Of a DNA stretch of 52,799 nucleotides, positions 11,896 to 19,883 are shown in pieces; position 1 is the stretch's first letter; each line of letters starts with the position of its first letter. The position numbers were made by a program, and so were the translations under genes. The notes beneath the pieces are model-generated. The model searched no databases. It had not been told where the DNA came from and was given only the letters and a program-made list of their open reading frames with translations. Where the stretch lies: positions 1 to 52,799 of the forward strand of contig CANGNA010000001.1 in NCBI GenBank assembly GCA_947455215.1, written 5' to 3'. Origin of the DNA: Chitinophagaceae bacterium (GTDB lineage Bacteria; Bacteroidota; Bacteroidia; Chitinophagales; Chitinophagaceae).

Positions 11896-12783
11896 TTACA
11901 TCCCCGCAATCACCTCCAGCGACTTCCTGATCATATTGTCTACCGCGGCATTACCATCGCTGCAAAAGGTTTTACTTACGCGGTTGGCCACTGCTGTGCT
12001 TATAGAAAGGCTCTTATGACCCAACACTTTTCCGAGGCCATAAATGGCTGAGGTCTCCATCTCGAAATTGGTGATACGGATATCCTGGTAGCGGAATGTG
12101 GTCAGCGCATCTATCAGGTGCGGGAACGCGAGGGGAGCACGCAATACACGCCCCTGCGGACCATAGAAGCCCGGGCAGGTAACGGTGATGCCATGCACAA
12201 AGCCGGCGCCAAAATGCTTGCGCAGGCTTATAGCACCCTCGGCTATATAAGGAACAACGCTCTTATTGTCTAATCCTGTATGTTTAATGAACTCGTTGAT
12301 GATATACGTTTCGTCGGGGTTATTGCTCATGCGGTAGTAGTGCATCAGGTTGTCCATGCCTATGGCGTGCGATGATACGATGATGCTTTCCACCGGTACA
12401 TCGCCCTGCAGGCAGCCACAGGTGCCCATGCGGATGAGGTTGAGCTGTGTATGCTGGTCTTTGATGGTACGTGTAGCAAAATCTATATTCACCAGTGCGT
12501 CCAGCTCGTTGTATACGATGTCTATATTATCGGGACCGATGCCGGTGCTTACGCAACTGATGTGCTTATCGCCAATATAACCGGTGTGCGTTACAAACTC
12601 GCGGTGTTGCGCCCTATGCGTTATCCTGTCAAAGTATTTCGATACCTCTTTTACACGGTCCGGGTCGCCTACGGTGATGACAGTAGGGGCAATATGTTCA
12701 GGTGCAAGGTCCAGGTGATAAATGGTGCCACGGGGAGTTATGATGAGCTCTGAGCTCGCAATCGGGTTAATGCTATTAGTCAT
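11896..12783 (-). CDS. udp: uridine phosphorylase (nucleoside phosphorylase family)
   Basis: The 295 residues match the PNP/UDP phosphorylase family. VGDPDRV near residue 38 forms the phosphate-binding site, RMGTCG near 117 is the second phosphate-binding segment, and NFEMETSAIYGLG near 240 holds the Met-Glu pair that binds ribose. The enzyme splits uridine with phosphate into uracil and ribose-1-phosphate in pyrimidine salvage, in the cytoplasm. The protein is longer than the enterobacterial Udp (about 253 residues), mainly through an N-terminal extension with ELIITPRGTIYHLDL that is common in Bacteroidota. Substrate choice between uridine and purine nucleosides cannot be proven from sequence. 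It stands as a single gene. Confidence 0.85.
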   Translation of the reverse strand: MTNSINPIASSELIITPRGTIYHLDLAPEHIAPTVITVGDPDRVKEVSKYFDRITHRAQHREFVTHTGYIGDKHISCVSTGIGPDNIDIVYNELDALVNIDFATRTIKDQHTQLNLIRMGTCGCLQGDVPVESIIVSSHAIGMDNLMHYYRMSNNPDETYIINEFIKHTGLDNKSVVPYIAEGAISLRKHFGAGFVHGITVTCPGFYGPQGRVLRAPLAFPHLIDALTTFRYQDIRITNFEMETSAIYGLGKVLGHKSLSISTAVANRVSKTFCSDGNAAVDNMIRKSLEVIAGM

Positions 12784-12803
12784 TATTTTATACTTGAAAT
12801 GTT

Positions 12804-12834
12804 TTGTAAAGAAACGAAATAGTTCTTAGATTTG
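12804..12834 (+). promoter_or_regulatory. tRNA-Cys promoter (-33 TTG, -7 TAGATTTG)
   Basis: TTG at 12804-12806 and TAGATTTG at 12827-12834 are 20 bases apart, the same exact geometry as the rpoB promoter. Transcription would begin near 12840, a few bases before the mature tRNA. Confidence 0.8.
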
Positions 12835-12843
12835 CACTCCCAA

Positions 12844-12914
12844 GGTCGGATGGCCGAGTGGCTAGGCACAGCTCTGCAAAAGCTGCTACAGCGGTTCGAA
12901 TCCGCTTTCGACCT
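12844..12914 (+). tRNA. tRNA-Cys (GCA)
   Basis: A full cloverleaf can be folded: acceptor GGTCGGA/TTCGACC, D-stem GCC/GGC, anticodon stem CAGCT/AGCTG with loop CTGCAAA (anticodon GCA at 12877-12879 by this fold), variable loop CTAC, and T-arm AGCGG-TTCGAAT-CCGCT. The discriminator base is T, as expected for tRNA-Cys. The 3' CCA is not encoded. It has its own promoter and terminator, so it is a free-standing unit. Confidence 0.97.
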
Positions 12915-12918
12915 CGAT

Positions 12919-12949
12919 AAAGCGCTGCAAGAAATTGCGGCGCTTTTTT
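12919..12949 (+). terminator. tRNA-Cys intrinsic terminator
   Basis: AAAGCGCTGCAA (12919-12930) pairs with TTGCGGCGCTTT (12935-12946) with one T-G wobble and a GAAA loop, then runs into further T. It lies 4 bases after the tRNA and before the transporter gene. Confidence 0.85.
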
Positions 12950-12963
12950 CGTTGTTTTGCATC

Positions 12964-13854
12964 ATGCCCAAACAACCATCAGATAAGCTTCTATTGTTTG
13001 CTATAGTGCTCAGCATGTTCTTGTGGGGCCTTAGCTGGCCCAGTGGTAAGGTGCTCACGCATTATTGCTCGGCTATCAATTTTTCCGTATATCGGTATAT
13101 ACTGGTGGTGGCCACACTATTGGTTTTACTGATCGTTTCGCGTACACAAATAACTATTCAGAAGAAGGGTATACCTGTGGTAGTGGCAGCGGGGCTGTTG
13201 CTTTGTGGATACAGCTACCTGTTCTTTATGGGGCTGAAGAATGGAGCGCCCGGGGCAGGTGGTATATTGGTCACCATCCTGAATCCTATAATGGCCTATA
13301 CACTGGGCATTATCATAGATCGTAAACTGCCATCGCGCAATGAGGCTGTGGGCCTGTTGTTGGGGATTGTTGCCGGGTGTGTATTGCTTAAAGTGTGGGA
13401 CAATGCTCATGCTATAGTAGAGAGTGGCAATATTTACTTTTTGCTGGCAGCCATTACCTGGGCGGTCATGAGCAAGTTCACCTCTAAAGGTAGCCGCTAT
13501 GGTACTTCGGCAGGCTTTAGCCTGTGGCAGTATATCATTACTCTGTTGTGTTTCCTGCCCATGATGGATGTGCAGGAGTTTTCCCGTGCATTCAGCATCA
13601 CCGATCCTGTATTCTGGGGCAACCTGGTGTTCAGCTCTGCTATAGTTACTGCGCTGGCCACTACCATGTACTTCTATGCTACAACAAGGCTGGGTGCAGA
13701 AAAGGCCAGCAGCTTCATCTTCCTGGTGCCTATGGCTGCGGGTGCATCATCGTGGCTATTGCTTGGCGAGCATATAGCAGCACATACCATCATTGGTGGT
13801 GTAATAGGCATTGCAGCGGTGTATATGATCAATATCCGGAAGAAGAGGGCTTAA
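12964..13854 (+). CDS. EamA-family (DMT) transporter
   Basis: This inner-membrane protein of 296 residues has about ten transmembrane helices in two EamA repeats. MFLWGLSWPSGKVLTHYC near residue 18 is the typical first-helix motif (W-G-x-x-W/F-P), and ALATTMYFYATTRLGAEKAS near 235 is the second-repeat counterpart. Family members export amino acids, metabolites or drugs; the substrate cannot be told. The ATG at 12964 is chosen because a longer in-frame reading from 12832 would translate the tRNA. The start lies 14 bases after the tRNA terminator, so expression depends on read-through or on a weak promoter at the TTGTTTTGC just before the ATG. The 3' end overlaps convergent ispD by 4 bases. Confidence 0.9.
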   Translation: MPKQPSDKLLLFAIVLSMFLWGLSWPSGKVLTHYCSAINFSVYRYILVVATLLVLLIVSRTQITIQKKGIPVVVAAGLLLCGYSYLFFMGLKNGAPGAGGILVTILNPIMAYTLGIIIDRKLPSRNEAVGLLLGIVAGCVLLKVWDNAHAIVESGNIYFLLAAITWAVMSKFTSKGSRYGTSAGFSLWQYIITLLCFLPMMDVQEFSRAFSITDPVFWGNLVFSSAIVTALATTMYFYATTRLGAEKASSFIFLVPMAAGASSWLLLGEHIAAHTIIGGVIGIAAVYMINIRKKRA

Positions 13855-14534
13855 TTGCCGGCAGCCTTCATAAACGCCTCAGCCACTACCATGTCTTCCG
13901 GCGTGGTCACCTTGATGTTCTGCTTCTCTCCCAGGCATAAATGTACGGTTATGCCGTACGCTTCGGCTACAGTGGCTTCGTCGGTAAAGGCTGGAGTATA
14001 TTCTTGTTGAAAGGCCGGTAAGATCAATTCAGTTTTAAACGTTTGCGGGGTCTGTATCACACGCATGTGGTCGCGGTTCACAGGTTTAGAATGGTCGCCA
14101 TCCACTATGCGCATGCTCTCAGCTACAGGTATGGCGGGTATCGCGCTGCCGTAAGTCACCGCATCATTGTAGCAGCGGTGTAATAAGTCTGTAGTTATCA
14201 GCGGCCGGGCCCCATCATGAACAAAAACAATACCTTCTTCTTCTATGGCACTAAGCCCGTTTTTTACGCTGTGGAAGCGTGTCTCTCCGCCCGATACCAG
14301 TGTTACATCTATAGGCTCGGGTAGGGCGGTGAGCACCATTTGAGCGTAGCTGTAATATGCCGGCGGCAATACCAGTATGATGTTGATATCCGGGAAAGCC
14401 TGGGTAAATGCCATGATAGACCATGCCAGTATAGGCTTGCCATTGAGCGGCAGAAATTGCTTGGGCAGAGCCATGCCCATACGTGTGCCTTGTCCACCAG
14501 CCACCAATACAGCAAATTTCTTTATATCGCTCAT
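13851..14534 (-). CDS. ispD: 2-C-methyl-D-erythritol 4-phosphate cytidylyltransferase
   Basis: This 227-residue enzyme carries out the third step of the MEP isoprenoid pathway, joining CTP and methylerythritol phosphate. The N-terminal AGGQGTRMGMALPKQFLPL (from about residue 12) is the nucleotide-binding signature with the catalytic Arg and Lys. VHDGARPL near 104 holds the magnesium-binding Asp. ATPVAE-type and TPQTF motifs are present as IPVAESMRIV and VIQTPQTF, followed by FTDEATVAE near 183. The length is normal and all key residues are present. It is convergent with the EamA gene and divergent from the DUF6150-like gene. Confidence 0.95.
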   Translation of the reverse strand: MSDIKKFAVLVAGGQGTRMGMALPKQFLPLNGKPILAWSIMAFTQAFPDINIILVLPPAYYSYAQMVLTALPEPIDVTLVSGGETRFHSVKNGLSAIEEEGIVFVHDGARPLITTDLLHRCYNDAVTYGSAIPAIPVAESMRIVDGDHSKPVNRDHMRVIQTPQTFKTELILPAFQQEYTPAFTDEATVAEAYGITVHLCLGEKQNIKVTTPEDMVVAEAFMKAAGN

Positions 14535-14587
14535 ACTTAGTACTTTAACGCTTCGATTTTTTGATCGCGCAAAAAAACGTTTTTATT

Positions 14588-14938
14588 ATGTCAATTCAAA
14601 GGTATGTAAAGGCATCAGTTATTTGTGTGGCAGGGCTTATCTCTTCAAAAGCCGGTGCGCAGATAGTAATGACCACACCTTACGTAAAGCAGGCCAATGT
14701 AAAGGTATACGTAACCGAGTATAAAAGAGATGCAGATGTAGTGGTGTTCCGCACACCATTCATGGATAATGCTTACGGCAATAAAGGTATATGGTACTAT
14801 ACCCGCAATGTGGGTGAGGCCAATAAGAAGATATACTACATGAAGCATAAAGAAGAGGCGGATCTGAAAGTATATTTTACCCATAATGCCAAAGAGGCAG
14901 GATGGCAGAATAAAAAGAAGGTTTACCTGTTCAGGTAG
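14588..14938 (+). CDS. secreted DUF6150-like (septoil-knot type) protein
   Basis: This 116-residue protein has an N-terminal signal peptide (about residues 1-24, ending near SKAGAQ) and a mature part built from short repeated strands. The units KVYVTEYKRDADVVVFRTPF, KKIYYMKHKEEADLKVYFTH and AKEAGWQNKKKVYLF share the pattern aromatic-strand, x-x-A-D, strand. This fits the DUF6150 family, which I recall being described as a seven-stranded knotted fold; that assignment is from memory. Its function is unknown. The ATG at 14588 is preferred over the TTG at 14561 because it places the signal peptide correctly. The bestrophin gene follows after 24 bases, which suggests co-transcription. Confidence 0.65.
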   Translation: MSIQRYVKASVICVAGLISSKAGAQIVMTTPYVKQANVKVYVTEYKRDADVVVFRTPFMDNAYGNKGIWYYTRNVGEANKKIYYMKHKEEADLKVYFTHNAKEAGWQNKKKVYLFR

Positions 14939-14962
14939 CCGGATAACAGCTAACCATCAGCC

Positions 14963-15841
14963 ATGTTTGCATACAATACCAGGGGAAACATCACCAACAT
15001 ATTCGAGTTCCGTAAGGGAGACACCATCAGGAGGCTGCTGCCCTATATTGTGTTGGTATGTGCCTATACTGCATTGGTAGACTTTGTGATGATAGGGCTG
15101 CTGGGCCTGCACGAGGAGCCGCCATTCAAAGGTATGATCACGTTGCATACCTTGCTGGGGGCGGTCATCAGCCTGTTGCTGGTATTCCGGACCAATACTG
15201 CTTACGACCGCTGGTGGGAAGGCCGCAAATTATGGGGATCCCTGGTGAACAACAGCCGCAACCTGGCCGTAAAAATGAATGCCATGCTGCCGGCAGATGA
15301 TGCTAAGAATCGAAGCTTTTTTAAAAAGATCATCCCGCTGTTTGCCCATGCATTGCATCGGCACCTGGCGGCAGAGACCACCCGCCTGGAGTTGGATGAA
15401 TATCCACACCCGGAGATGCCCGACTTCGATCATACCAAACATGTACCTAACCAGGTAGCAGCTGTTATGGCCACTAAGCTGAACTTGTTGTATAAAGAAG
15501 GGGTACTTACCGGGGAACAGTCGATCATCCTGAACTCAGAGTTCCAGTCTTTCCTGGATGTGTGCGGTGCGTGCGAGCGCATTAAGAATACCCCCATACC
15601 ATATTCCTACAGCACATTCATCAAAAAGTTCATCTTCCTGTATATCGTAACCCTGCCATTTGGGCTGGTGTTTACGCTTACTTATCTAAGCATACCTATT
15701 GTTGGCATCGTATTTTACGTACTGGCCAGTTTAGAGTTGATAGCCGAGGAGATAGAAGATCCGTTCGGCACAGATCATAACGATCTGCCTTTAGAAAAGA
15801 TCGCTGCCAACATTAAAAAGAATGTGGAACATATTTTATAG
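14963..15841 (+). CDS. bestrophin-family anion channel
   Basis: The 292 residues match bacterial bestrophins (UPF0187). The first half has two transmembrane segments (about residues 25-48 and 60-75) followed by the family signature FRTNTAYDRWWEGRKLWG near 78 and NNSRNLA near 99. A second membrane pair lies near 220-260, and the C-terminus carries LELIAEEIEDPFGTDHNDLPL, the conserved acidic cytoplasmic loop. Family members form pentameric chloride or cation channels. The likely role is ion flux across the inner membrane. It follows the DUF6150-like gene by 24 bases. Confidence 0.92.
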   Translation: MFAYNTRGNITNIFEFRKGDTIRRLLPYIVLVCAYTALVDFVMIGLLGLHEEPPFKGMITLHTLLGAVISLLLVFRTNTAYDRWWEGRKLWGSLVNNSRNLAVKMNAMLPADDAKNRSFFKKIIPLFAHALHRHLAAETTRLELDEYPHPEMPDFDHTKHVPNQVAAVMATKLNLLYKEGVLTGEQSIILNSEFQSFLDVCGACERIKNTPIPYSYSTFIKKFIFLYIVTLPFGLVFTLTYLSIPIVGIVFYVLASLELIAEEIEDPFGTDHNDLPLEKIAANIKKNVEHIL

Positions 15842-15956
15842 GTAAGCACGAAGGACCAGGATCCAAATTCCAACATATCCTCATAACGAAGAAGGAAGGT
15901 ATTTGCCCATGCCCGATTGCGGGGTGATTTTTCACTTTTAAGTTGTGACTTTTGAC
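15842..15956. repeat. interspersed-repeat remnants
   Basis: This intergenic stretch has ACCAGGATCCAAATTCC (about 15855-15871), related to segments at 32490-32515 and 49464-49492, and TTTTTCACTTTTAAG...TGACTTTTGACTT (about 15929-15958), related to 51680-51697. No gene or clear terminator is seen. Confidence 0.5.
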
Positions 15957-16880
15957 TTAGCTTGCTACCTTATTCCGGTAAGCTCCCGGGGTCATGCCCT
16001 CGGTACGCTTGAATAACTTGATGAAATTATTGGTGTCTTCAAAGCCACTCTCCAGGCATACTTGCTGCACGCTCATACGGGTGCCTGTCATCAGGGCTTT
16101 GGCCAGTTTCAGTCGCTCTGCAATAATGAACTGTACCGGTGTTATCCCATACTCTTTCTTAAACGTGCGGAAGAAGTGCGACCTGCTCATGTACACCTTA
16201 CGGCAAAGCTGGTCTATATCTATATGGTTGTGCAGGTTCTCTTTAATGAACTGTATCAGCTGAGAAAAACCGTTATCATGCTTCTGTTGATTTTCGCGTA
16301 CATCATACAGGTTCTGTAATTGCAGCAGTCGGATGATGAGCTCCTTCATGGTCAGGTCGGCCAGTATATCCTTGGTCACTGTTTGCTCGCGGCATACGGC
16401 CACCATTTTGTTGATGACGTCGGCCAGTACCCGGTTATTGTCCAGGTGGGTGAATTTGAAGCTGACATCCCACGATGCATTGGTATTGCCACGCGGATGA
16501 TATTCATTCAGGTAGTTGACCGTCCTGTTTACTGCATCCCTGTCTATCGTTAGTGCTATGCATTGTGTAGGGTTGGTATTCTGCGCCTCGGGGAAGTCTA
16601 TCAGCATATTGGTGCCCGCAGGGGCCAGTACCGTTTCCCCGGGCAGATATTCGAACGATGGTGCCCCCGGCAGGTGCATGATCTTCTTGCCCCTTACCAT
16701 GCTAGTGATCACCAGTTCGTGAAAGGTAAGTGCCACAGCTTCCGACCGCCTGTAGGTTTCAAACACATTCAGTTCGCATTTGTTCAGCGTGTAAATACTC
16801 CTGTTCTCCACATCGGTCAGTAGGTTCTTCTCGGGTGTTAGCTGTAGTGGTTGCAAATGATAGTTCATACGAGGCAGCAT
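15957..16880 (-). CDS. AraC-family transcriptional regulator
   Basis: This 307-residue regulator has an N-terminal cupin-like sensing domain (about 1-190) and a C-terminal AraC DNA-binding domain (about 205-300). The latter has both helix-turn-helix units: LCRKVYMSRSHFFRTFKKEYG and VQQVCLESGFEDTNNFIKLF, ending with MTPGAYR. It is divergent from the aldehyde dehydrogenase gene across about 154 bases and is the natural candidate to control it. The N-terminal domain resembles the AraC_N type found next to aldehyde dehydrogenase genes, so the signal may be an aldehyde or related metabolite; this is inference. The start is the first ATG, with an in-frame alternative five codons on. Confidence 0.9.
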   Translation of the reverse strand: MLPRMNYHLQPLQLTPEKNLLTDVENRSIYTLNKCELNVFETYRRSEAVALTFHELVITSMVRGKKIMHLPGAPSFEYLPGETVLAPAGTNMLIDFPEAQNTNPTQCIALTIDRDAVNRTVNYLNEYHPRGNTNASWDVSFKFTHLDNNRVLADVINKMVAVCREQTVTKDILADLTMKELIIRLLQLQNLYDVRENQQKHDNGFSQLIQFIKENLHNHIDIDQLCRKVYMSRSHFFRTFKKEYGITPVQFIIAERLKLAKALMTGTRMSVQQVCLESGFEDTNNFIKLFKRTEGMTPGAYRNKVAS

Positions 16881-16944
16881 TTTTTTTTGGTCAATTTAAA
16901 AATACCAAATACAAAGCATACAAAAGTGACGGATATCAGTAATT

Positions 16945-16970
16945 GGTACGATTGTACGATTATCCGGTAC
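16945..16970. promoter_or_regulatory. candidate AraC-regulator operator
   Basis: The octamer GTACGATT occurs twice in direct tandem (16946-16953 and 16954-16961), and GGTAC flanks the block on both sides (16945-16949 and 16966-16970). It lies between the divergent AraC and aldehyde dehydrogenase genes, about 65-90 bases before the dehydrogenase start. Direct repeats are the usual form of AraC-type sites. Confidence 0.45.
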
Positions 16971-17034
16971 TTTTTACCACTATTTTGGCATAGGGTGGGG
17001 CATAGCTTTGAACTGACTAAAAAAATTAAGCATT

Positions 17035-18585
17035 ATGTCAACTACTGCAACCATGCCAAAAGGGTCTATATTACACGATAGCCTGGCAAAGAATAACTGG
17101 CCTGCATTTAAGGCTATGTACGATAACTATATTGGCGGCCAGTGGGTAGCTCCCGCAGGTGGCGAGTACTTCGATAACATTTCCCCTGTCACGGGTCAGG
17201 TGTTCACACAGGCGGCCCGTTCGCATAAGGTAGACGTGGAGCTGGCAATAGATGCTGCCCTTGCTGCATTCCCATCGTGGAGCAAAACATCGGTAGCTAC
17301 GCGCAGCAACACATTACTGAAGATAGCACAGGTGATAGAAGACAACCTGAACTACCTGGCAACAGTGGAAACGATAGATAACGGTAAGCCTATCCGCGAG
17401 ACCATGGCTGCCGACCTGCCACTGGTGGTTGATCACTTCCGCTACTTTGCCGGCGTACTGCGTGCCGAAGAAGGTTCTATATCAGAGCACGACGAACATA
17501 CCGTTAGTATCAACCTGCATGAGCCTATAGGCGTTGTGGGCCAGATCATACCATGGAACTTCCCATTGTTGATGGGTGCATGGAAAATAGCCCCGGCCCT
17601 GGCTGCAGGATGCTGCGTGGTGGTAAAGCCTGCTGAACAAACACCTACCAGCATCATGGTGCTGATGGAATTGATAGGCCACCTGCTGCCTGCCGGTGTA
17701 CTCAACGTGGTTACGGGTTTCGGGCTGGAAGCCGGTAAGCCGCTGGCCACATCTTCACGCATATCAAAGGTTGCCTTTACGGGCGAGACCACAACAGGCC
17801 GCCTGATCATGCAATACGCATCAGAGAACCTGATACCGGTGACCATGGAGCTGGGTGGTAAGTCGCCAAACATTTTCTTCCCTTCAGTTGCCGATGCTGA
17901 TGATGATTTCTTCGATAAGGCAGTAGAAGGAGCTGTACTGTTCGCGCTCAACCAGGGCGAAGTATGTACCTGCCCATCGCGCATACTGGTGCACGAGAGC
18001 ATTTATGACAAATTCATGGAGCGCGTAGTAGCCCGTACCAAGGCCATCATTACCGGTAACCCGCTCGATCCGGCTACAATGATCGGCGCACAGGCATCCA
18101 ACGATCAGTACGAGAAGATACTTTCCTACATTGACATAGGCAGGCAGGAAGGCGCAGAAGTGCTTACCGGCGGTAGCGCACTGAAACAGAACAGTGGGCT
18201 GGAAAATGGTTACTACATACAGCCAACCATACTGAAGGGTACTAACAAGATGCGCGTGTTCCAGGAAGAAATATTCGGCCCTGTGGTATGCGTTACCACT
18301 TTCAAAACAACTGAAGAGGCGATAGCCATAGCCAACGATACGCTCTACGGATTAGGTGCCGGTGTATGGACCCGCGATGCGCATGAGCTGTACCAGGTGC
18401 CACGCGCTATACAGGCCGGCCGTGTATGGGTAAACTGCTACCACGCATACCCTGCACATGCACCATTTGGTGGTTACAAAAAATCGGGTTTTGGCCGCGA
18501 GACCCACAAGATGATGTTGAACCACTACAGGCAAACCAAGAACATGCTGATATCATACAGCAAGCAGAAACTCGGATTCTTCTAG
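17035..18585 (+). CDS. NAD(P)-dependent aldehyde dehydrogenase
   Basis: This 516-residue enzyme oxidises an aldehyde to the carboxylic acid. [15 protein letters not shown] near residue 164 is the cofactor-binding entrance, FTGETTTGR near 247 the Rossmann turn, [12 protein letters not shown] near 270 holds the general-base Glu, and [11 protein letters not shown] near 305 holds the catalytic Cys. It matches the acetaldehyde/long-chain group (ExaC, AcoD, YdcW-like) that often travels with DUF779 and an AraC regulator, as here. No transit signal is present, so it is cytoplasmic. The first ATG is used; the sixth codon after it is another ATG. A GC-rich terminator follows. Confidence 0.93.
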   Translation: MSTTATMPKGSILHDSLAKNNWPAFKAMYDNYIGGQWVAPAGGEYFDNISPVTGQVFTQAARSHKVDVELAIDAALAAFPSWSKTSVATRSNTLLKIAQVIEDNLNYLATVETIDNGKPIRETMAADLPLVVDHFRYFAGVLRAEEGSISEHDEHTVSINLHEPIGVVGQIIPWNFPLLMGAWKIAPALAAGCCVVVKPAEQTPTSIMVLMELIGHLLPAGVLNVVTGFGLEAGKPLATSSRISKVAFTGETTTGRLIMQYASENLIPVTMELGGKSPNIFFPSVADADDDFFDKAVEGAVLFALNQGEVCTCPSRILVHESIYDKFMERVVARTKAIITGNPLDPATMIGAQASNDQYEKILSYIDIGRQEGAEVLTGGSALKQNSGLENGYYIQPTILKGTNKMRVFQEEIFGPVVCVTTFKTTEEAIAIANDTLYGLGAGVWTRDAHELYQVPRAIQAGRVWVNCYHAYPAHAPFGGYKKSGFGRETHKMMLNHYRQTKNMLISYSKQKLGFF

Positions 18586-18618
18586 TAGCAATATCTTTTT
18601 TTGATTTTCCACTTCACC

Positions 18619-18649
18619 GGGAGCCGCCTGACCCGCGGCTCCCTTTTAT
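18619..18649 (+). terminator. terminator after aldehyde dehydrogenase
   Basis: GGGAGCCGC (18619-18627) pairs with GCGGCTCCC (18635-18643) and is followed by TTTTATT. DUF779 downstream therefore needs read-through or its own promoter. Confidence 0.85.
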
Positions 18650-18681
18650 TATTTGCATCCAAGAAATTTGCAAACGACACG

Positions 18682-18773
18682 GGTCACTGCGAGGAACCAA
18701 GCAGCCTCGCATCGGGATGTGTTCGTTTTGTATTCTTACGTAGTGTCACACTGAGCCTGTCGAAGTGCGACAC
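18682..18773. repeat. two dispersed intergenic repeat motifs
   Basis: The first motif (about 18683-18712) contains TCACTGCGAGGAACC...GCAGCCTCGCA and the second (18743-18773) contains CACTGAGCCTGTCGAAGTG between GTGTC and GACAC, able to form a 9-bp stem with one mismatch. Both resemble well-known short intergenic repeats seen many times in Bacteroidota and other bacterial genomes. Copy number cannot be judged from this window. Confidence 0.6.
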
Positions 18774-18799
18774 GGACATGAGCCAAATCAAAAAACACA

Positions 18800-19174
18800 A
18801 TGCCAGTAAAACGAATACAAGCCACAGATGCCGCAAAGGCATTGATAGCACAGCTGAAAGCCAAATACGGGCCACTGATGTTCCACCAGAGCGGCGGCTG
18901 TTGCGATGGCTCCCAACCCATGTGTTACGAGCAAGGGGAGTTCCGCACCGGCAGCAGCGACGTATGCCTCGGCATAATAGAAGACTGCAACTTCTGGATG
19001 GCGCGCGACCAGTTCGAGTACTGGCAATACACAGAACTAACACTTGATGTAGTACAAGGCCGCGGCAGCAGTTTTTCGTTGGAGATACCTTTGGGGTATA
19101 GATTCATCACCAGGTCAAGAGTGTTCACAGATGAGGAATTAATGATGTTGGAGGAGGTAAGGATAGGCGAGTAG
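18800..19174 (+). CDS. DUF779 protein (aldehyde dehydrogenase partner)
   Basis: The 124 residues match DUF779, a small family repeatedly found beside acetaldehyde dehydrogenase genes. FHQSGGCCDGSQPMCY near residue 28 is the family signature, with a Cys-Cys pair and a third Cys that suggest metal or redox function. Further motifs are VCLGIIEDCNFWM and GRGSSFSLEIPLGYRFITRS. No biochemical activity is established to my knowledge. The ATG start gives MPVKRIQATDAA, which agrees with the family N-terminus. It is separated from the dehydrogenase by a terminator and repeat motifs, so the linkage is conserved but looks looser than usual. Confidence 0.88.
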   Translation: MPVKRIQATDAAKALIAQLKAKYGPLMFHQSGGCCDGSQPMCYEQGEFRTGSSDVCLGIIEDCNFWMARDQFEYWQYTELTLDVVQGRGSSFSLEIPLGYRFITRSRVFTDEELMMLEEVRIGE

Positions 19175-19182
19175 AGGACAAA

Positions 19183-19215
19183 ATATCCCCGCAAAGCACT
19201 GCTATGCGGGGATAT
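19183..19215. terminator. bidirectional terminator
   Basis: ATATCCCCGCA (19183-19193) pairs perfectly with TGCGGGGATAT (19205-19215), between the convergent DUF779 and lipoprotein genes. Confidence 0.8.
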
Positions 19216-19234
19216 TCACACACGCTTGACCTTT

Positions 19235-19801
19235 TTAATACAATGGGTTAGCCACCAGGTTGAACACTGATTTGATGTCCATCTCAGCTCGTGGATCTGG
19301 CACGGCATTGATGTGCATACCCACGCGAAAATTCATGGTTTCTTCCAGGAAATAATCTTTCAGGTTCACATCGGGGTTAGTCGTCAGGGCTATAACCTGC
19401 ATACCCTTTTCTACACCATATTTATAAGCTACCAGTTGCTCCAGGTGACCGGGTGCAGAGATGTACAACCTCACCGTATCCAGGAAGTCGAAGTTCTGAT
19501 TTTGTGGTGCGGTTAGCTGTAGCGTCAGCCCATTCAGTCCTACCTTTATTACTTTATCACCATTGGTGTGGTATTGGTCCAGGTAGGCCTTCGAATTGGT
19601 TGGCACAGCTACCGAAGGTATAGAGATATCCACCCCTCCCGCGGGCAGCGGGAAGCCATACGCGTAGCCGCTGTTGTTTGGTATAGACACATGCTGCGTA
19701 TACGGGATGTTTACGCTGATGGTCGCCAGGTCTTTTACTTTCTTACAACTGCTTACGATGGCTATTGCCAGCACTACACAGATCCATATGCTCTTTTTCA
19801 T
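19235..19801 (-). CDS. hypothetical lipoprotein
   Basis: I recognise no family for this 188-residue protein. The N-terminus has a lipoprotein signal (hydrophobic stretch ending in IVSSC, Cys at about 19) followed by Lys-Lys, so it is probably anchored in a membrane facing the periplasm or surface. The mature part is rich in beta-strand and Asn/Val/Thr patterns (SVNIPYTQHVSIPNN, VIKVGLNGLTLQL), suggesting a beta-sandwich. It sits before the T9SS-exported hydrolase on the same strand, but the spacer of about 80 bases lies on the wrong side to prove an operon. The function is unknown. Confidence 0.7.
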   Translation of the reverse strand: MKKSIWICVVLAIAIVSSCKKVKDLATISVNIPYTQHVSIPNNSGYAYGFPLPAGGVDISIPSVAVPTNSKAYLDQYHTNGDKVIKVGLNGLTLQLTAPQNQNFDFLDTVRLYISAPGHLEQLVAYKYGVEKGMQVIALTTNPDVNLKDYFLEETMNFRVGMHINAVPDPRAEMDIKSVFNLVANPLY

Positions 19802-19883
19802 AACGCACTCTTTTTACCAATGCATGAGAAATTTTCGTGCCAGTATATGCGTTTTACTTGAATTTTATGATTTACAGTTACCG

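Noticed and set aside
12832-12963. Upstream extension of the EamA transporter frame
   Set aside because: It translates the tRNA-Cys gene and its terminator. The ATG at 12964 gives a normal transporter N-terminus.
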